A stretch of DNA of 64,000 bases from CAYLZO01 sp964387775 (lineage in GTDB: Bacteria > Chloroflexota > Anaerolineae > JAAYZQ01). Below the pieces are notes generated by a model. That model saw only the letters and a program-made list of their open reading frames with translations, did not search any database and was not told the origin of the DNA. Positions 24,001 through 31,034 of the stretch are shown piece after piece; within the stretch, counting starts at the first letter, position 1; every line of letters begins with the position of its first letter. The DNA is taken from contig CAYLZO010000002.1 of the NCBI GenBank assembly GCA_964387775.1, forward strand, positions 11,446-75,445, given 5' to 3'. A program made the position numbers and the translations under genes.

Positions 24001-26921
24001 CCAGGGATGACGTCCTCGTGCACCAGGGTCGTGACCAGGCCTCGCTCCGGGTCCCAATCGGAGATGCTGCACGTCGAGACGTTCAGGGCGCGGGCCATCT
24101 GCCGGGCCACGGTCTGGAGGACCTCGTCGAGGGCCAGGCTCGAAGAAATGGCCGCGCTCGTTTCGAACAGGATGCCCAGCTCGCGGAGCCGTTCTTGCTG
24201 GGCTTCAAAGAGGCGGGCGTTGTCGACCACGGTGCCGGCCTGCCAGGCGATGGCATTGGCGACCTGGAGTTCTTCCTGGCTAAATTCGCGCTTCTCCGTG
24301 CTCCACACGAGATAGACGCCGCCGATGACTTGGTCGCGGGCCACCATCGGGGCAAAGAGGGTGGTCTCGTTGGGAAAGGCTTCGAGGGTCGCCGGGTCCA
24401 GCCGCGGATCGTGGGTTGGGTCCAGGCTATAGACGGCCTGGTGGGTCTGCCACGCTTCTTCGATGAAGGGATGGCCCTCGATGGGGACCCGAAAATCGCG
24501 ATAGAGTTCCAATTTGTCCTTGGGAATGTGGTAGCCGGCGACGGCCCGCAGGCGGGTGCCCGTTTCGTCGGGCAAATAGACGCCGGCCATGTCGGCGTCT
24601 AGGGCGCGGCACATCTGCCGGGCGACCTGGCGGACCGTCTCGGTCAGGTCGAGGGTCGAGCCGATGGCCTCGCTGACCCGGAGCAGGAGCTGGGTCTGCT
24701 CGAATTGCTGCTCGGTCTCTTGGTAGAGACGGGCGTTCTGGATAGCGACGGCCGCCTGGTCGGCGATGATCTGTAGGATCGCGAGGTCGTCGGCGTTGTA
24801 CGCGTCCAACTCGTCGCTGGCAATTTCCAGCGTGCCCACCAGCTCGTCACCGGTCTTGAGGGGCAGGCCCAGATAGGAGCGGAGCGGCGTGGCTTCTGCC
24901 TCCATCTTGGGGCGCACGTCGTGGCGGACGGGGATGTCGGCGATCAAGAGGTGTTCCTGGTGGCGGGCGATCCAGCCGGTGTAGCCCTCGTCGAGGTGGT
25001 AGATGCCGCCGCTGGCCGCCGTGTAGCGCGGGTCGCCGGCGCTGGCGTGGGTGATCATCACCTGGTCCGTCTCGTCCCAGAGGCAGATCTCGGCGATGTA
25101 ATAGTCCACCAGGTCTTTGACGCGGGCCAGGATGAGGTTGAGGGTCCGCTCCAGGTCGAGGCTGGTGCGGATTTCGCGGCCGATCTCGCCGATGGTGCGG
25201 AGCATCCGAACGCGCTGCCGCTCCTCTTCAAAGATGCGGGCGTTCTCCATGGCGATGGCGGCCTGGTTGGCAAAGGTCTTGAGCGTGTCGAGCTCGACAG
25301 AGCTGAACGAGTGCGGCTCGGCGAAATAGACGGTCAGCGTGCCGAGGTTGGCCTCGCGGCCGCGCAAGGGAAGATCGGCCAGGGCACGGAATCCCTCGCG
25401 CCGGGCCAGAGGTAGAAAGTCGGCCAGTTCGGGCTCGTCCTCGATGTCGGACACGACCAAGGGTTCCTTGGCCAGTGTGGCCCTGGCCCGGCTGTCGGGC
25501 GTGACCTCGACGTCCTGGGCTCCGGCGACGTATTCGTCGCTGAGGCCGTGGCTCACTCTCAGGCTGACCCGGTCCTCCTCCAGGACAAAGATGGCGGCCT
25601 TTTGGCAATTGGATACTTCGATGACCGAGTCGAGGATCGTGGTGAGCACTTGCTCGGAGTCGAGCACCGAGCTGACCGTGGCCGAGACCTCGTTCAGGGT
25701 GGCCAGGTTGGCGGCGCGGCGTTGCTCTTCGCGAAAGAGGCGGGCGTTCTCCAACGCAATGCCGACGTGGTCGGCCAGGTGCTCCATGAAGTGGAGATCG
25801 TCCGGTGTGAAGGCGGCCGGCCGGTCACTCTCCAGGTTGAGCACGCCGATGACCTGTTCGGTGCCCTCGCCTGTTCCGCGTCTCTTGATCGGCACCGCGA
25901 CCTCGGAGCGGGTGGTCTCGCTGACGGCTTCATAGTCCGGATCGGTCCGCACGTCGTCGATGCGGGTCGGCTCGCCGCTGCGAACGACCCGGCCGACGAT
26001 GCCCCGATCCACCGGCCACGCCCGGGTCCCGGTGACGGCTTTCTGGTCGGCGCCTGACGGGCCGGAGAAACGGGCCTCCAGCCGCTCTCCGTCGTCGCTG
26101 AGCGTGCCGATCATGCCGCTGCTGGCGTTGCAGGCTTCGATGGCCCGTTTCAAAACCAGGTCAATGATCCGGTCGTAGTCGAGGTTGGTGCCCAGTTCGT
26201 GGTCGATCTCTTCGATGGTCGCCAGTTCCCGGTGGCGCCGGGTCAGGACTCGCTCGGTTTCCGCCAGTTGGGCTTCGGCCTGGGCCAGTTGGCGCCGGGT
26301 CTCGGCGTGGGCGCGGGCGTTTTCGAGGGCGACGGCGACCTGGGCCGCAAAGGTGGAGAGGAGCTCGAGGTCCTGGCTGCTGAACGGGGCGTCGTCGGCG
26401 CCGCTCCAGACTTCCAGGGCGCCAAGGGGATGGTCGGGGCCAAGGAGCGGCACGCAGAGCAGGGACCGAACCGGGAAGCCGGGGTCGGCGTCGGGGGCGT
26501 CGGCCCATTTTTCGTCCTGGGGCAGATCGTGGACGAGTAGGCCCCGTCCCGTTTTGAGGACGGTTCCGGCGATGCCCTCGCCGGCGACAGGCCGCCGGGC
26601 GAGGAATACGCCGGCGACGGGGCCCTCGGAGGCTCGAAATACCAACTGGCCGCTCTCGCCGTCCACCCAGGCCAGCGCGGCGGCTGTCGCCTCCAGGATC
26701 TCGACGGCCTGGGTCGCCGCCTGGCCGGCGACGACGTCGAATTCCAGGGAAGCCGAGATCGCCTGCCCGGCCTCGTAGGCCTTTATCAGGCGCTGGAGGC
26801 GGTCGAACGCACCGTTCTCGCAGCCAGAGCCGTCGGACGGCATCGTTTGCTGGATTTCCTCCAGTGCTCGCGCCAGGCGGCTTTCCCTATCCGTTTTTAG
26901 GCTGGACATTTGTACACTCAT
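18009..26921 (-). CDS. Giant hybrid histidine kinase with 13 GAF domains, PAS and two receivers
   Basis: About 2970 residues. Thirteen GAF domains, each ~165-185 residues and each closing with a version of the NQAAVAIENARL helix, fill residues ~45-2335. They are followed by PAS (~2345-2465), HisKA (FISTVSHELRTPMTSIKGY, His ~2485), HATPase (NNLIANAWQYT, ADTGIGIAEDD, GTGLGLSIVKMF) and two receivers (~2725-2845 with Asp in LITLDIMLPDIDG; ~2850-2968 with Asp in LILLDLRMPGIDG). No membrane segment or signal peptide is seen, so it is cytoplasmic. The ATG at 26921 is taken; an in-frame TTG lies 6 bases upstream and another ATG at 26909, and no strong Shine-Dalgarno decides between them. It follows the GGDEF response regulator by 78 bp. 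Confidence 0.93.
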   Translation of the reverse strand: MSVQMSSLKTDRESRLARALEEIQQTMPSDGSGCENGAFDRLQRLIKAYEAGQAISASLEFDVVAGQAATQAVEILEATAAALAWVDGESGQLVFRASEGPVAGVFLARRPVAGEGIAGTVLKTGRGLLVHDLPQDEKWADAPDADPGFPVRSLLCVPLLGPDHPLGALEVWSGADDAPFSSQDLELLSTFAAQVAVALENARAHAETRRQLAQAEAQLAETERVLTRRHRELATIEEIDHELGTNLDYDRIIDLVLKRAIEACNASSGMIGTLSDDGERLEARFSGPSGADQKAVTGTRAWPVDRGIVGRVVRSGEPTRIDDVRTDPDYEAVSETTRSEVAVPIKRRGTGEGTEQVIGVLNLESDRPAAFTPDDLHFMEHLADHVGIALENARLFREEQRRAANLATLNEVSATVSSVLDSEQVLTTILDSVIEVSNCQKAAIFVLEEDRVSLRVSHGLSDEYVAGAQDVEVTPDSRARATLAKEPLVVSDIEDEPELADFLPLARREGFRALADLPLRGREANLGTLTVYFAEPHSFSSVELDTLKTFANQAAIAMENARIFEEERQRVRMLRTIGEIGREIRTSLDLERTLNLILARVKDLVDYYIAEICLWDETDQVMITHASAGDPRYTAASGGIYHLDEGYTGWIARHQEHLLIADIPVRHDVRPKMEAEATPLRSYLGLPLKTGDELVGTLEIASDELDAYNADDLAILQIIADQAAVAIQNARLYQETEQQFEQTQLLLRVSEAIGSTLDLTETVRQVARQMCRALDADMAGVYLPDETGTRLRAVAGYHIPKDKLELYRDFRVPIEGHPFIEEAWQTHQAVYSLDPTHDPRLDPATLEAFPNETTLFAPMVARDQVIGGVYLVWSTEKREFSQEELQVANAIAWQAGTVVDNARLFEAQQERLRELGILFETSAAISSSLALDEVLQTVARQMARALNVSTCSISDWDPERGLVTTLVHEDVIPGLPPSDVGVAYPLDDYPATAEALKRRQPVVIQVDDPDADEAEVALLKEMQQKSLMMMPLIARDNVVGLLELYESRHVREFSEADVRLGQALANQAAVAIENARLYEQTDERLRARLEELTALQHTIEELNATLALDHILQVVLESAVQTTGATHGNLMLTDRETGELSLRTSQGYSPEEQADIEALLLDASGDSLTLQVSRSGEARIVDDARRETCSVCVRQDTRSALVVPIFYEQVVVGLINLRHTDVEAFDQDDLTFVQSLAEQAAIAIGNALRYEDQIRANTRLRHRTEQMGRLLEISQKLRADVPLGEALEEIAYAIQETVGFNVVLISVVENWQSTRPTLRRMAAAGLTLRAFEQLQKVRQPVARYEKILREEYRQGLCYFFPFQKREDWAAKLHTHAPMVGRGDWQEGQWHANDMLLAPLRGSGGRLLGIISVDDPRDDRRPSRQTLEALAIFANQAAIAAENTQLYSDAQTRADNLARINEVGRSLTQVLDPDHVRNTAVRAVSEMLQCDLSAVFQPDPVHGLFVAVASQGPSPDELADLRFGLGEGLVGHVAATGSPLLVPDASREPRFVEGPSPIGSMICVPMMAGRQVIGVLTAGSTETHAFSQSDEVLLSTLADQAAVVLESARLFAGTQQAAVQLSLLNVIGRRAAAQLELQEMLETTVNALHQNLGYFRVAVLLVDEKSGELAVAAANESFWDVIPSNYRQAPGQGLIGTAAAEGETVLVNDTRTDERYYRTGAWDAPASLSVPIRIAERVAGVLHAEADHAGAFTEEDAASLEIAADQLAVAIQNASLFEETQRRVAELATINEIGRAISSALDAEQLAEMIYTQVGKLLDTRNFHIALYDAEAQTIDVEYLVENSQRQPKVQLELGQGLTSYLISTGEPILLTHGTTEFLREHDLTLERDPAKSWLGVPMIAEDRAIGAIAVQSFDQENAFDEGHLNLLATVAGQAAIAFQNVSLFEERQRRINELSVLNEMGQTISSSLELKDLLETIHQQVNRIFDTTNFYIATYQEGQEEWTLAFAQEHGEREPVARYSVKAGLTGYILRTREPILLRSLDEVVAFHEKYGIGQVGERARSWMGVPLVAADRIVGVMAIQDYTRDRVYDEQDLALFSTLAAGTAAAVRNAQLYRQIVDFSNELEDRVEARTRDLEQALEELTLERDRVETLYRITSELGTTLELERVLERALQLFADALGVTHGTIMLLDQESRFLELRATLNPVEVAVHWNKDEMPPEVIEIAVGERTPLKAGVGLAGWTVEHREPVLVPNIAEESRWLKIPGRELEIHSALAAPLSLGGGDILGVLTLGHPSIGFFTEEHLKLVTAAASQIAMAVNNSDLYAFITDQADQLGSMLQSQQEEAAKNQAVLESIADGVLVIDHNGRVLLVNPAAEELLGISAKALEGDHFRYMLGLGETPAQRELAQGLYSELRHRLEDPTSRDRLFETSTVRLEAGKRALAVNLAPLITAIGGAPGVVAALRDISREVEIERLKNEFISTVSHELRTPMTSIKGYTDLLFLGMAGGLSDSQRNFLQIIKANADRLTALVNDILDISRIETGRIRLNIEALDLREIISQVELAFQEQYREKYITLECHVPKGLPEVRGDKDRVTQVLNNLIANAWQYTLEGGRVTVSATELDGFVRIDVADTGIGIAEDDAARIFDRFYRVDDPVVEEAGGTGLGLSIVKMFVDMLGGQIWVESEVDVGSTFSFTLPLATADAPDVDPDLLSPEATTVISRRPKILVVEDDRDLALLLRRQLEFEGYQVLLAGSGEDAIWLAREEQPQLITLDIMLPDIDGFVVLEKLKAHPLTSPIPVVIASAVLTEKDKGYALGAVDYVVKPFAEEKLLESIEQALRPHDDDAPRHLLVVDDDPDIRGFLEEALSFHGYHIRTAKNGREALDQVAESHPDLILLDLRMPGIDGYEVIRRLKSDEATLFIPIIVITASPVDKERDRVRVLGMGADQYVTKPLSIEGLVDEIKSAISER

Positions 26922-26999
26922 GGCCAAACCATCACCAGCTTTTCAAATCTACCACTGCCAAAGATGTTCCAAGACACGCGATTCCGGGGAAGCCGCTGT

Positions 27000-27896
27000 T
27001 TACAATCCCTGCTGTGCCCGCCGGCGGGCATCGGCGGCGACCTCGGTGATCTCGCGGATGTCGGCAAAGGGCGCTGTGTCGTATCGGATGAGACCGACGG
27101 CCAGCGTCATGAGCGGTTTCTCTTCGACGTTTCCGTCGCTGTCCACCACCTCGATGTGGCCGCGCTCCCGGTCTCTGAAATTGTAAAAGGTCATCACTTC
27201 TTCGTTGAAACGCTGCACGAGGCGTGCTTTCATCTCGGACGCGTGCTGGGGCAGCGTGATGATCATAAAGTCGTCGCCGCCGATGTGCCCGATAAAGTCC
27301 CCGCCCGTGCCGATCTCGTCTACGACTTCGGTCAGGAGCATGGCCGTGAAGCGCAACACGTCGTCACCGGCGACGAAACCGTACACGTCGTTAAAATCTT
27401 CGATGTTTTTGATGCCGATGTAGAGCACGGCCCAGTCGTCCCGGCGGATGATCTCGCGTAACTGCTCCTCGACGAGTTTGCTGCTGGGCAGGCCGGTCAC
27501 GGGGCTGGTGAGGCTGAGCCAGCCGGCCCGCTGGATCGAGTTCTGCACCCGCAGGAGCAGGAGCTGGAGGTCGAAGGGCTTGGTGACGTAATCGTCAGCT
27601 CCGAGCTCCAGCCCAGCGATCTGATCGCTCCGTTCGTCCTTTTGCGTCAAAAAGATGATGGGGATGTGGCTGGTGCGCAGGTTGCCCCTCAGCCGGCGGC
27701 AGACTTCGTAGCCGTTGATGTCGGGCAACATGATGTCCAGGATTACCAGGTTGGGCAGTTTGCGCCGGCACATCTCCAGGCCCTCTTGGCCCCGGGGAGC
27801 GACCATCGTTTCGTAGCCTTGGGAATCGAAGTAGATGCGGAGCATGTTCGAGATGTCAAAGTCGTCTTCGACGATGAGTATCCGTCCTTTGCTCAT
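27000..27896 (-). CDS. Response regulator with degenerate GGDEF domain
   Basis: A 298-residue protein: receiver (~1-120, EDD pocket, Asp in LVILDIMLPDINGYE, Lys in VTKPFDLQ) and a GGDEF-family domain (~130-295). The signature is GGDDF instead of GG(D/E)EF, and the usual FK..ND...GH segment reads IEDFNDVYGFVAGDDVL, so diguanylate cyclase activity is doubtful. It may bind GTP or c-di-GMP precursors without turnover, or work by protein contact. GGAGGT lies ahead of the ATG and a 13-bp palindrome lies just before that. It precedes the giant kinase in the same direction. Confidence 0.9.
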   Translation of the reverse strand: MSKGRILIVEDDFDISNMLRIYFDSQGYETMVAPRGQEGLEMCRRKLPNLVILDIMLPDINGYEVCRRLRGNLRTSHIPIIFLTQKDERSDQIAGLELGADDYVTKPFDLQLLLLRVQNSIQRAGWLSLTSPVTGLPSSKLVEEQLREIIRRDDWAVLYIGIKNIEDFNDVYGFVAGDDVLRFTAMLLTEVVDEIGTGGDFIGHIGGDDFMIITLPQHASEMKARLVQRFNEEVMTFYNFRDRERGHIEVVDSDGNVEEKPLMTLAVGLIRYDTAPFADIREITEVAADARRRAQQGL

Positions 27897-27912
27897 CCTA
27901 TTTTACCTCCCC

Positions 27913-27925
27913 CACGAATTTCGTG
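27913..27925. promoter_or_regulatory. 13-bp palindrome upstream of the GGDEF regulator
   Basis: CACGAATTTCGTG is a perfect inverted repeat directly upstream of the GGAGGT ribosome site of the response regulator gene. The adjoining 12-mer CGTGTCTTGGAA (27922-27933) recurs in opposite orientation at 26967-26978, upstream of the giant kinase gene. Possible operator; no known regulator consensus was recognised. Confidence 0.35.
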
Positions 27926-27940
27926 TCTTGGAATCTATCC

Positions 27941-29026
27941 TCACGACGACCTCGGTTCTACTTTTCGCGCCTTGGCCTTGACGGCTTCGATCTCCTGATC
28001 GGTTAGGACTCGCTCAAAGCTGCGAAATCCGGAAAGGCGGAAGCCGTGTGTGGTCGCGAGCTCGGCAATCTCGTCCACCTTTTCCAGCGAGATCTCTTTG
28101 CCGAGTGTATAACATTCGTACCGTTCCTCCAGGGCCAGGATCATCGTCTCTGCCATGCAGGCATAGGCCTTGCCCGGCGGGAAGCCAAAGTCAAATCCAA
28201 AGTTGGCCTGACCGGGCACGTCCATCACGCCTCCCTCGATGACGAGTACGTCGTCTCGCTCGTCGGCCACGCAGCGGGAGACGTTTCGGGGCCGGGCCAC
28301 GTCACAGACGACGGCGCCCGGCTTTAGATGGGCCGGCTCGATGATCGGCTCGACGGCGCTGGTTACGGTGAGCACCACGTCGGCTTGCCGGACGTCGGCC
28401 AGCCGGGTGCTGGTGGTGGCCCGAGCGCCCAGCAGCTCGACCTGCCCCTTGACCCTCTCCAACCGGGCTGCGTCCCGGCCGACGAGCAGCAGGTGGGGCA
28501 CCGTCCGGGCCAGAAGTTGGGCGCAAGCCTGGCCGATGGCGCCGTAGGCCCCGACCACGGCGGCCAGGCAGCGGCCGGGTTCGAGGCCCATGCGCCGGGC
28601 GGCTTCCAGCGCCGCCTCGACCGCTACGGCAATGGTCAGGCTGTTGCCCGTCGTTACCGGAATGGACAGTTTGCGCGAGACCGTCATGCCCGCGTCGCCG
28701 ACGACCGACGTAAAGGCCCCCAGGCCGAGAATTCGCGCCCCCTGGCGCTCGGCGAGGTGCCCCGTCTGGACGATCTTGTTGTAGGCTGCCGAGACCGGGA
28801 TCTCGAGCATCCGCTTAGGCGTGACCGGGCAGGCGACCAACCAGCCCTCGATCTCGGCACCGGTAGCTTTGGAGCGGATGCCGGTGACGTGACTCAGATA
28901 CACCGGCGGGAAGTAGCGCGAAAAGTAGTCGATGACGTTCGCGGGCAACTTGCCCAGCAAGGGAAACTTGCGGGCTACGTCCTTTTGCGGCTCGATGGGA
29001 TGGATCATGAAGGCAAAGTTGTTCAT
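27941..29026 (-). CDS. Long-chain acyl-ACP reductase-like protein (AAR family)
   Basis: A 361-residue NAD(P)-binding protein resembling the aldehyde-forming acyl-ACP reductases of cyanobacteria. Shared features include GLGAFTSVVGDAG (~98-110), TTGNSLTIA (~124-132), a Rossmann loop VGAYGAIGQACAQLL (~157-171) and, near the C-terminus, AYACMAETMILALEERYECY with a Cys (~289) where the catalytic Cys of cyanobacterial AAR lies. The expected reaction is acyl-ACP (or acyl-CoA) plus NADPH to fatty aldehyde. Neighbours are a beta-helix protein, a V4R protein and a hydrolase; no aldehyde-deformylating oxygenase is seen. In this setting it could make a lipid signal or a membrane lipid precursor (inference). 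Confidence 0.75.
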   Translation of the reverse strand: MNNFAFMIHPIEPQKDVARKFPLLGKLPANVIDYFSRYFPPVYLSHVTGIRSKATGAEIEGWLVACPVTPKRMLEIPVSAAYNKIVQTGHLAERQGARILGLGAFTSVVGDAGMTVSRKLSIPVTTGNSLTIAVAVEAALEAARRMGLEPGRCLAAVVGAYGAIGQACAQLLARTVPHLLLVGRDAARLERVKGQVELLGARATTSTRLADVRQADVVLTVTSAVEPIIEPAHLKPGAVVCDVARPRNVSRCVADERDDVLVIEGGVMDVPGQANFGFDFGFPPGKAYACMAETMILALEERYECYTLGKEISLEKVDEIAELATTHGFRLSGFRSFERVLTDQEIEAVKAKARKVEPRSS

Positions 29027-29114
29027 CGTCTAGCCCGCTTGGAGCAAAGGTGGCCTGCTCCCCGGCGATTCGGTGTATGTGCGTCCCTTCCCCTCGCTCA
29101 ATCATGACTCCCTG

Positions 29115-30365
29115 CTACCGTGGATAGAGTCTGGGATGAAAATCGGCATCCGGCCAGTCCAGGTGATCGCTCTCTTCGTACGCGACGTTGTGCGAGATCA
29201 CGGACCGGTCATCCTTCTTGGCCAAGATGACGTCCGACTCGATGATTCTGGCCGGATAAATGGTCAGGTCGGCGCCAATGCGGCAATGGTGGCCGACGCA
29301 GCCGCCCAGCACCGTCGCCCCCACGTCCTCCAGGTGATCCCGGTGGATGGTGCGCAGGGGCTTGGGAATCAAGTTAAAATCGGTAAAGGTCGTGCCTGCG
29401 CCAATAAAAGAGTCGCGGCCCACGACGCAGAATTGCAGGCAGGCGTTCTGGGCCACCATGGTGTCTTCCATGAGCGTGCTCATAAAGAGTGAGGATCGGA
29501 AGGGCAGATAGCAGCGGTCGCCGATCACGCTGATGAGCAGTTCATTGCCGTGCAGGATGCTGACATTGTTGCCGATGATGCAATTCGAAATGGTCACGCC
29601 GGCCCCAATGTAGACGTTGTCGCCGATGATGGTTGGCCCCTGGATCACGGCGGTCGGGTCGATCTGGCTGTTGCGGCCGATCTCGACCATGTGGGAATTG
29701 CTCAGGAATTGCTTTCGCTCCAACAGCGAGCGCCAAAAGACCTTGAGTTGCATTCTGAACCTGCTGAGGCTGCGCTCCATGCGCGCGCCCTCGGCCAGGA
29801 CGCCAAAGAGGCAGTTGGTGACATAAATGTGAACCCAGTTCTCGATAGAGAGGAAGGCGCGGGTGGGGATCTGAAAGACCAGGTCGCCCTTGGCCGTGGA
29901 CATGTGGGTGGGCACCCGATAGGAGCCGAACTCGTAGGCGCCGCAGTCGACAACCAGGGGGCGGGTCATCTCCTCCAGCCCCCGGGGATAGTACCACATG
30001 TTGCCGACGTAGACGTCCCCTTCGCGGCGGATGCCGCTCTGGAGGGTGAGGGCGTGGCTGGTGATGACCTTGTCGTCCAGCGAAAAGGCGACGCGGCACG
30101 CTTTGCCCAGGGATCTGGCTTTGGAGAGGAAGGCCTCGATGAATGCCTCGTCGAAAAAGAGGTTGTCGCGATAGACGAGGGTCTCCTCGTATTCGCCGTT
30201 AGGGATCTGCTCAAAAAAGTCTACTTCGATCTCGGAGCCGGTGTAGGGGGCCAGTACGTCTTTTTGGTGGAGCCAGAGGGGCTTGTTGAGTACTCTCAGA
30301 TCGCGGGCAGGCTCGTTGAACGGAGGTATCTTTCGTTTGTCCCGAATGATGACCTTTCTCATCAC
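29115..30365 (-). CDS. Left-handed beta-helix (hexapeptide-repeat) protein
   Basis: A 416-residue protein. Residues ~225-350 show hexapeptide repeats (GRNSQIDPTAVIQGPTIIG, then DNVYIGAGVTISNCIIG) typical of left-handed beta-helix acyl- or nucleotidyltransferases. The ~220-residue N-terminal part is not recognised and holds no nucleotide-binding motif I can identify. It sits between the acyl-ACP-reductase-like gene and the V4R gene with small gaps, so an acyl-transfer or sugar-modifying role linked to the same lipid product is plausible. No catalytic His could be assigned with confidence. Confidence 0.78.
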   Translation of the reverse strand: MMRKVIIRDKRKIPPFNEPARDLRVLNKPLWLHQKDVLAPYTGSEIEVDFFEQIPNGEYEETLVYRDNLFFDEAFIEAFLSKARSLGKACRVAFSLDDKVITSHALTLQSGIRREGDVYVGNMWYYPRGLEEMTRPLVVDCGAYEFGSYRVPTHMSTAKGDLVFQIPTRAFLSIENWVHIYVTNCLFGVLAEGARMERSLSRFRMQLKVFWRSLLERKQFLSNSHMVEIGRNSQIDPTAVIQGPTIIGDNVYIGAGVTISNCIIGNNVSILHGNELLISVIGDRCYLPFRSSLFMSTLMEDTMVAQNACLQFCVVGRDSFIGAGTTFTDFNLIPKPLRTIHRDHLEDVGATVLGGCVGHHCRIGADLTIYPARIIESDVILAKKDDRSVISHNVAYEESDHLDWPDADFHPRLYPR

Positions 30366-30370
30366 GGTGC

Positions 30371-31027
30371 TTAATCCAATGGCCGCTTGTCAATGACGTA
30401 GGTACACGTTGCATCCCCTTTGGCGATGCAGAGCGTCTCCTCCACCCGCATGTTCTTCCCGCCGGTGACCCAGTGCAGGCCCTCCAGCAGGAGGCCCAGG
30501 CCGCCGTGGCAAATCGGGACGTCCGATTCTCTCTGCCAGCACACGGGGCAGCGGTCGATGTGATAGAGAAAGTGATCGACCTCTTCTTCAACCCGGACGA
30601 TCTGGTCGCTCGTTTTGTTAAAGGTCTCGGCCATGGCGTTGAGGCCCACTTTCATCTTCATGCCCAGGGGCAGCAGACGAAAGGCCAGGTCGGCGACGCC
30701 CAGGACGGCACCAAAGTCCTTGAGGGCGTAGTAGAGTCCCGCTCGCCCGGCTCGAACGGAAAGCCCCTTGCCTCCGCGCGGGCCGTACATGTCGTCCAGC
30801 GCCTGGTTCAGGGCCCCCATTTCCTCAAAACTCCAGCCGAGGTCCAGGTTGTTGGGCGGATAGTTGTTGATGAGGTGACGCAACTTGGCCAAATTGAGGA
30901 CCGCGTTCACCCCGTTCTTGCCCATGACGTCTTCCAGGGCGAGGAGGTACATCCGCCCCATTTTGTTGGGCCAGTAATACTGCTCGGTGGATTCCGCTTT
31001 GATCTGTTCGTCGTTGGTCATCCTCAC
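30371..31027 (-). CDS. V4R-domain protein
   Basis: A 218-residue protein whose C-terminal half matches the V4R (4-vinyl reductase) small-molecule-binding domain: CPVCW (~160-164), CHGGLGLLLEGLHWVTGG and CIAKGDATCTYVI. The Cys pairs (CPVC, C...C) could bind a metal. V4R domains occur in BchJ and as ligand sensors in XylR/DmpR-type regulators, and prefer hydrophobic ligands. The N-terminal ~90 residues are helical and of unknown function. The gene is 5 bp from the beta-helix gene and 7 bp from the alpha/beta hydrolase gene, so it is likely a sensor or carrier for the product of that set. Confidence 0.83.
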   Translation of the reverse strand: MRMTNDEQIKAESTEQYYWPNKMGRMYLLALEDVMGKNGVNAVLNLAKLRHLINNYPPNNLDLGWSFEEMGALNQALDDMYGPRGGKGLSVRAGRAGLYYALKDFGAVLGVADLAFRLLPLGMKMKVGLNAMAETFNKTSDQIVRVEEEVDHFLYHIDRCPVCWQRESDVPICHGGLGLLLEGLHWVTGGKNMRVEETLCIAKGDATCTYVIDKRPLD

Positions 31028-31034
31028 TTGCCTT

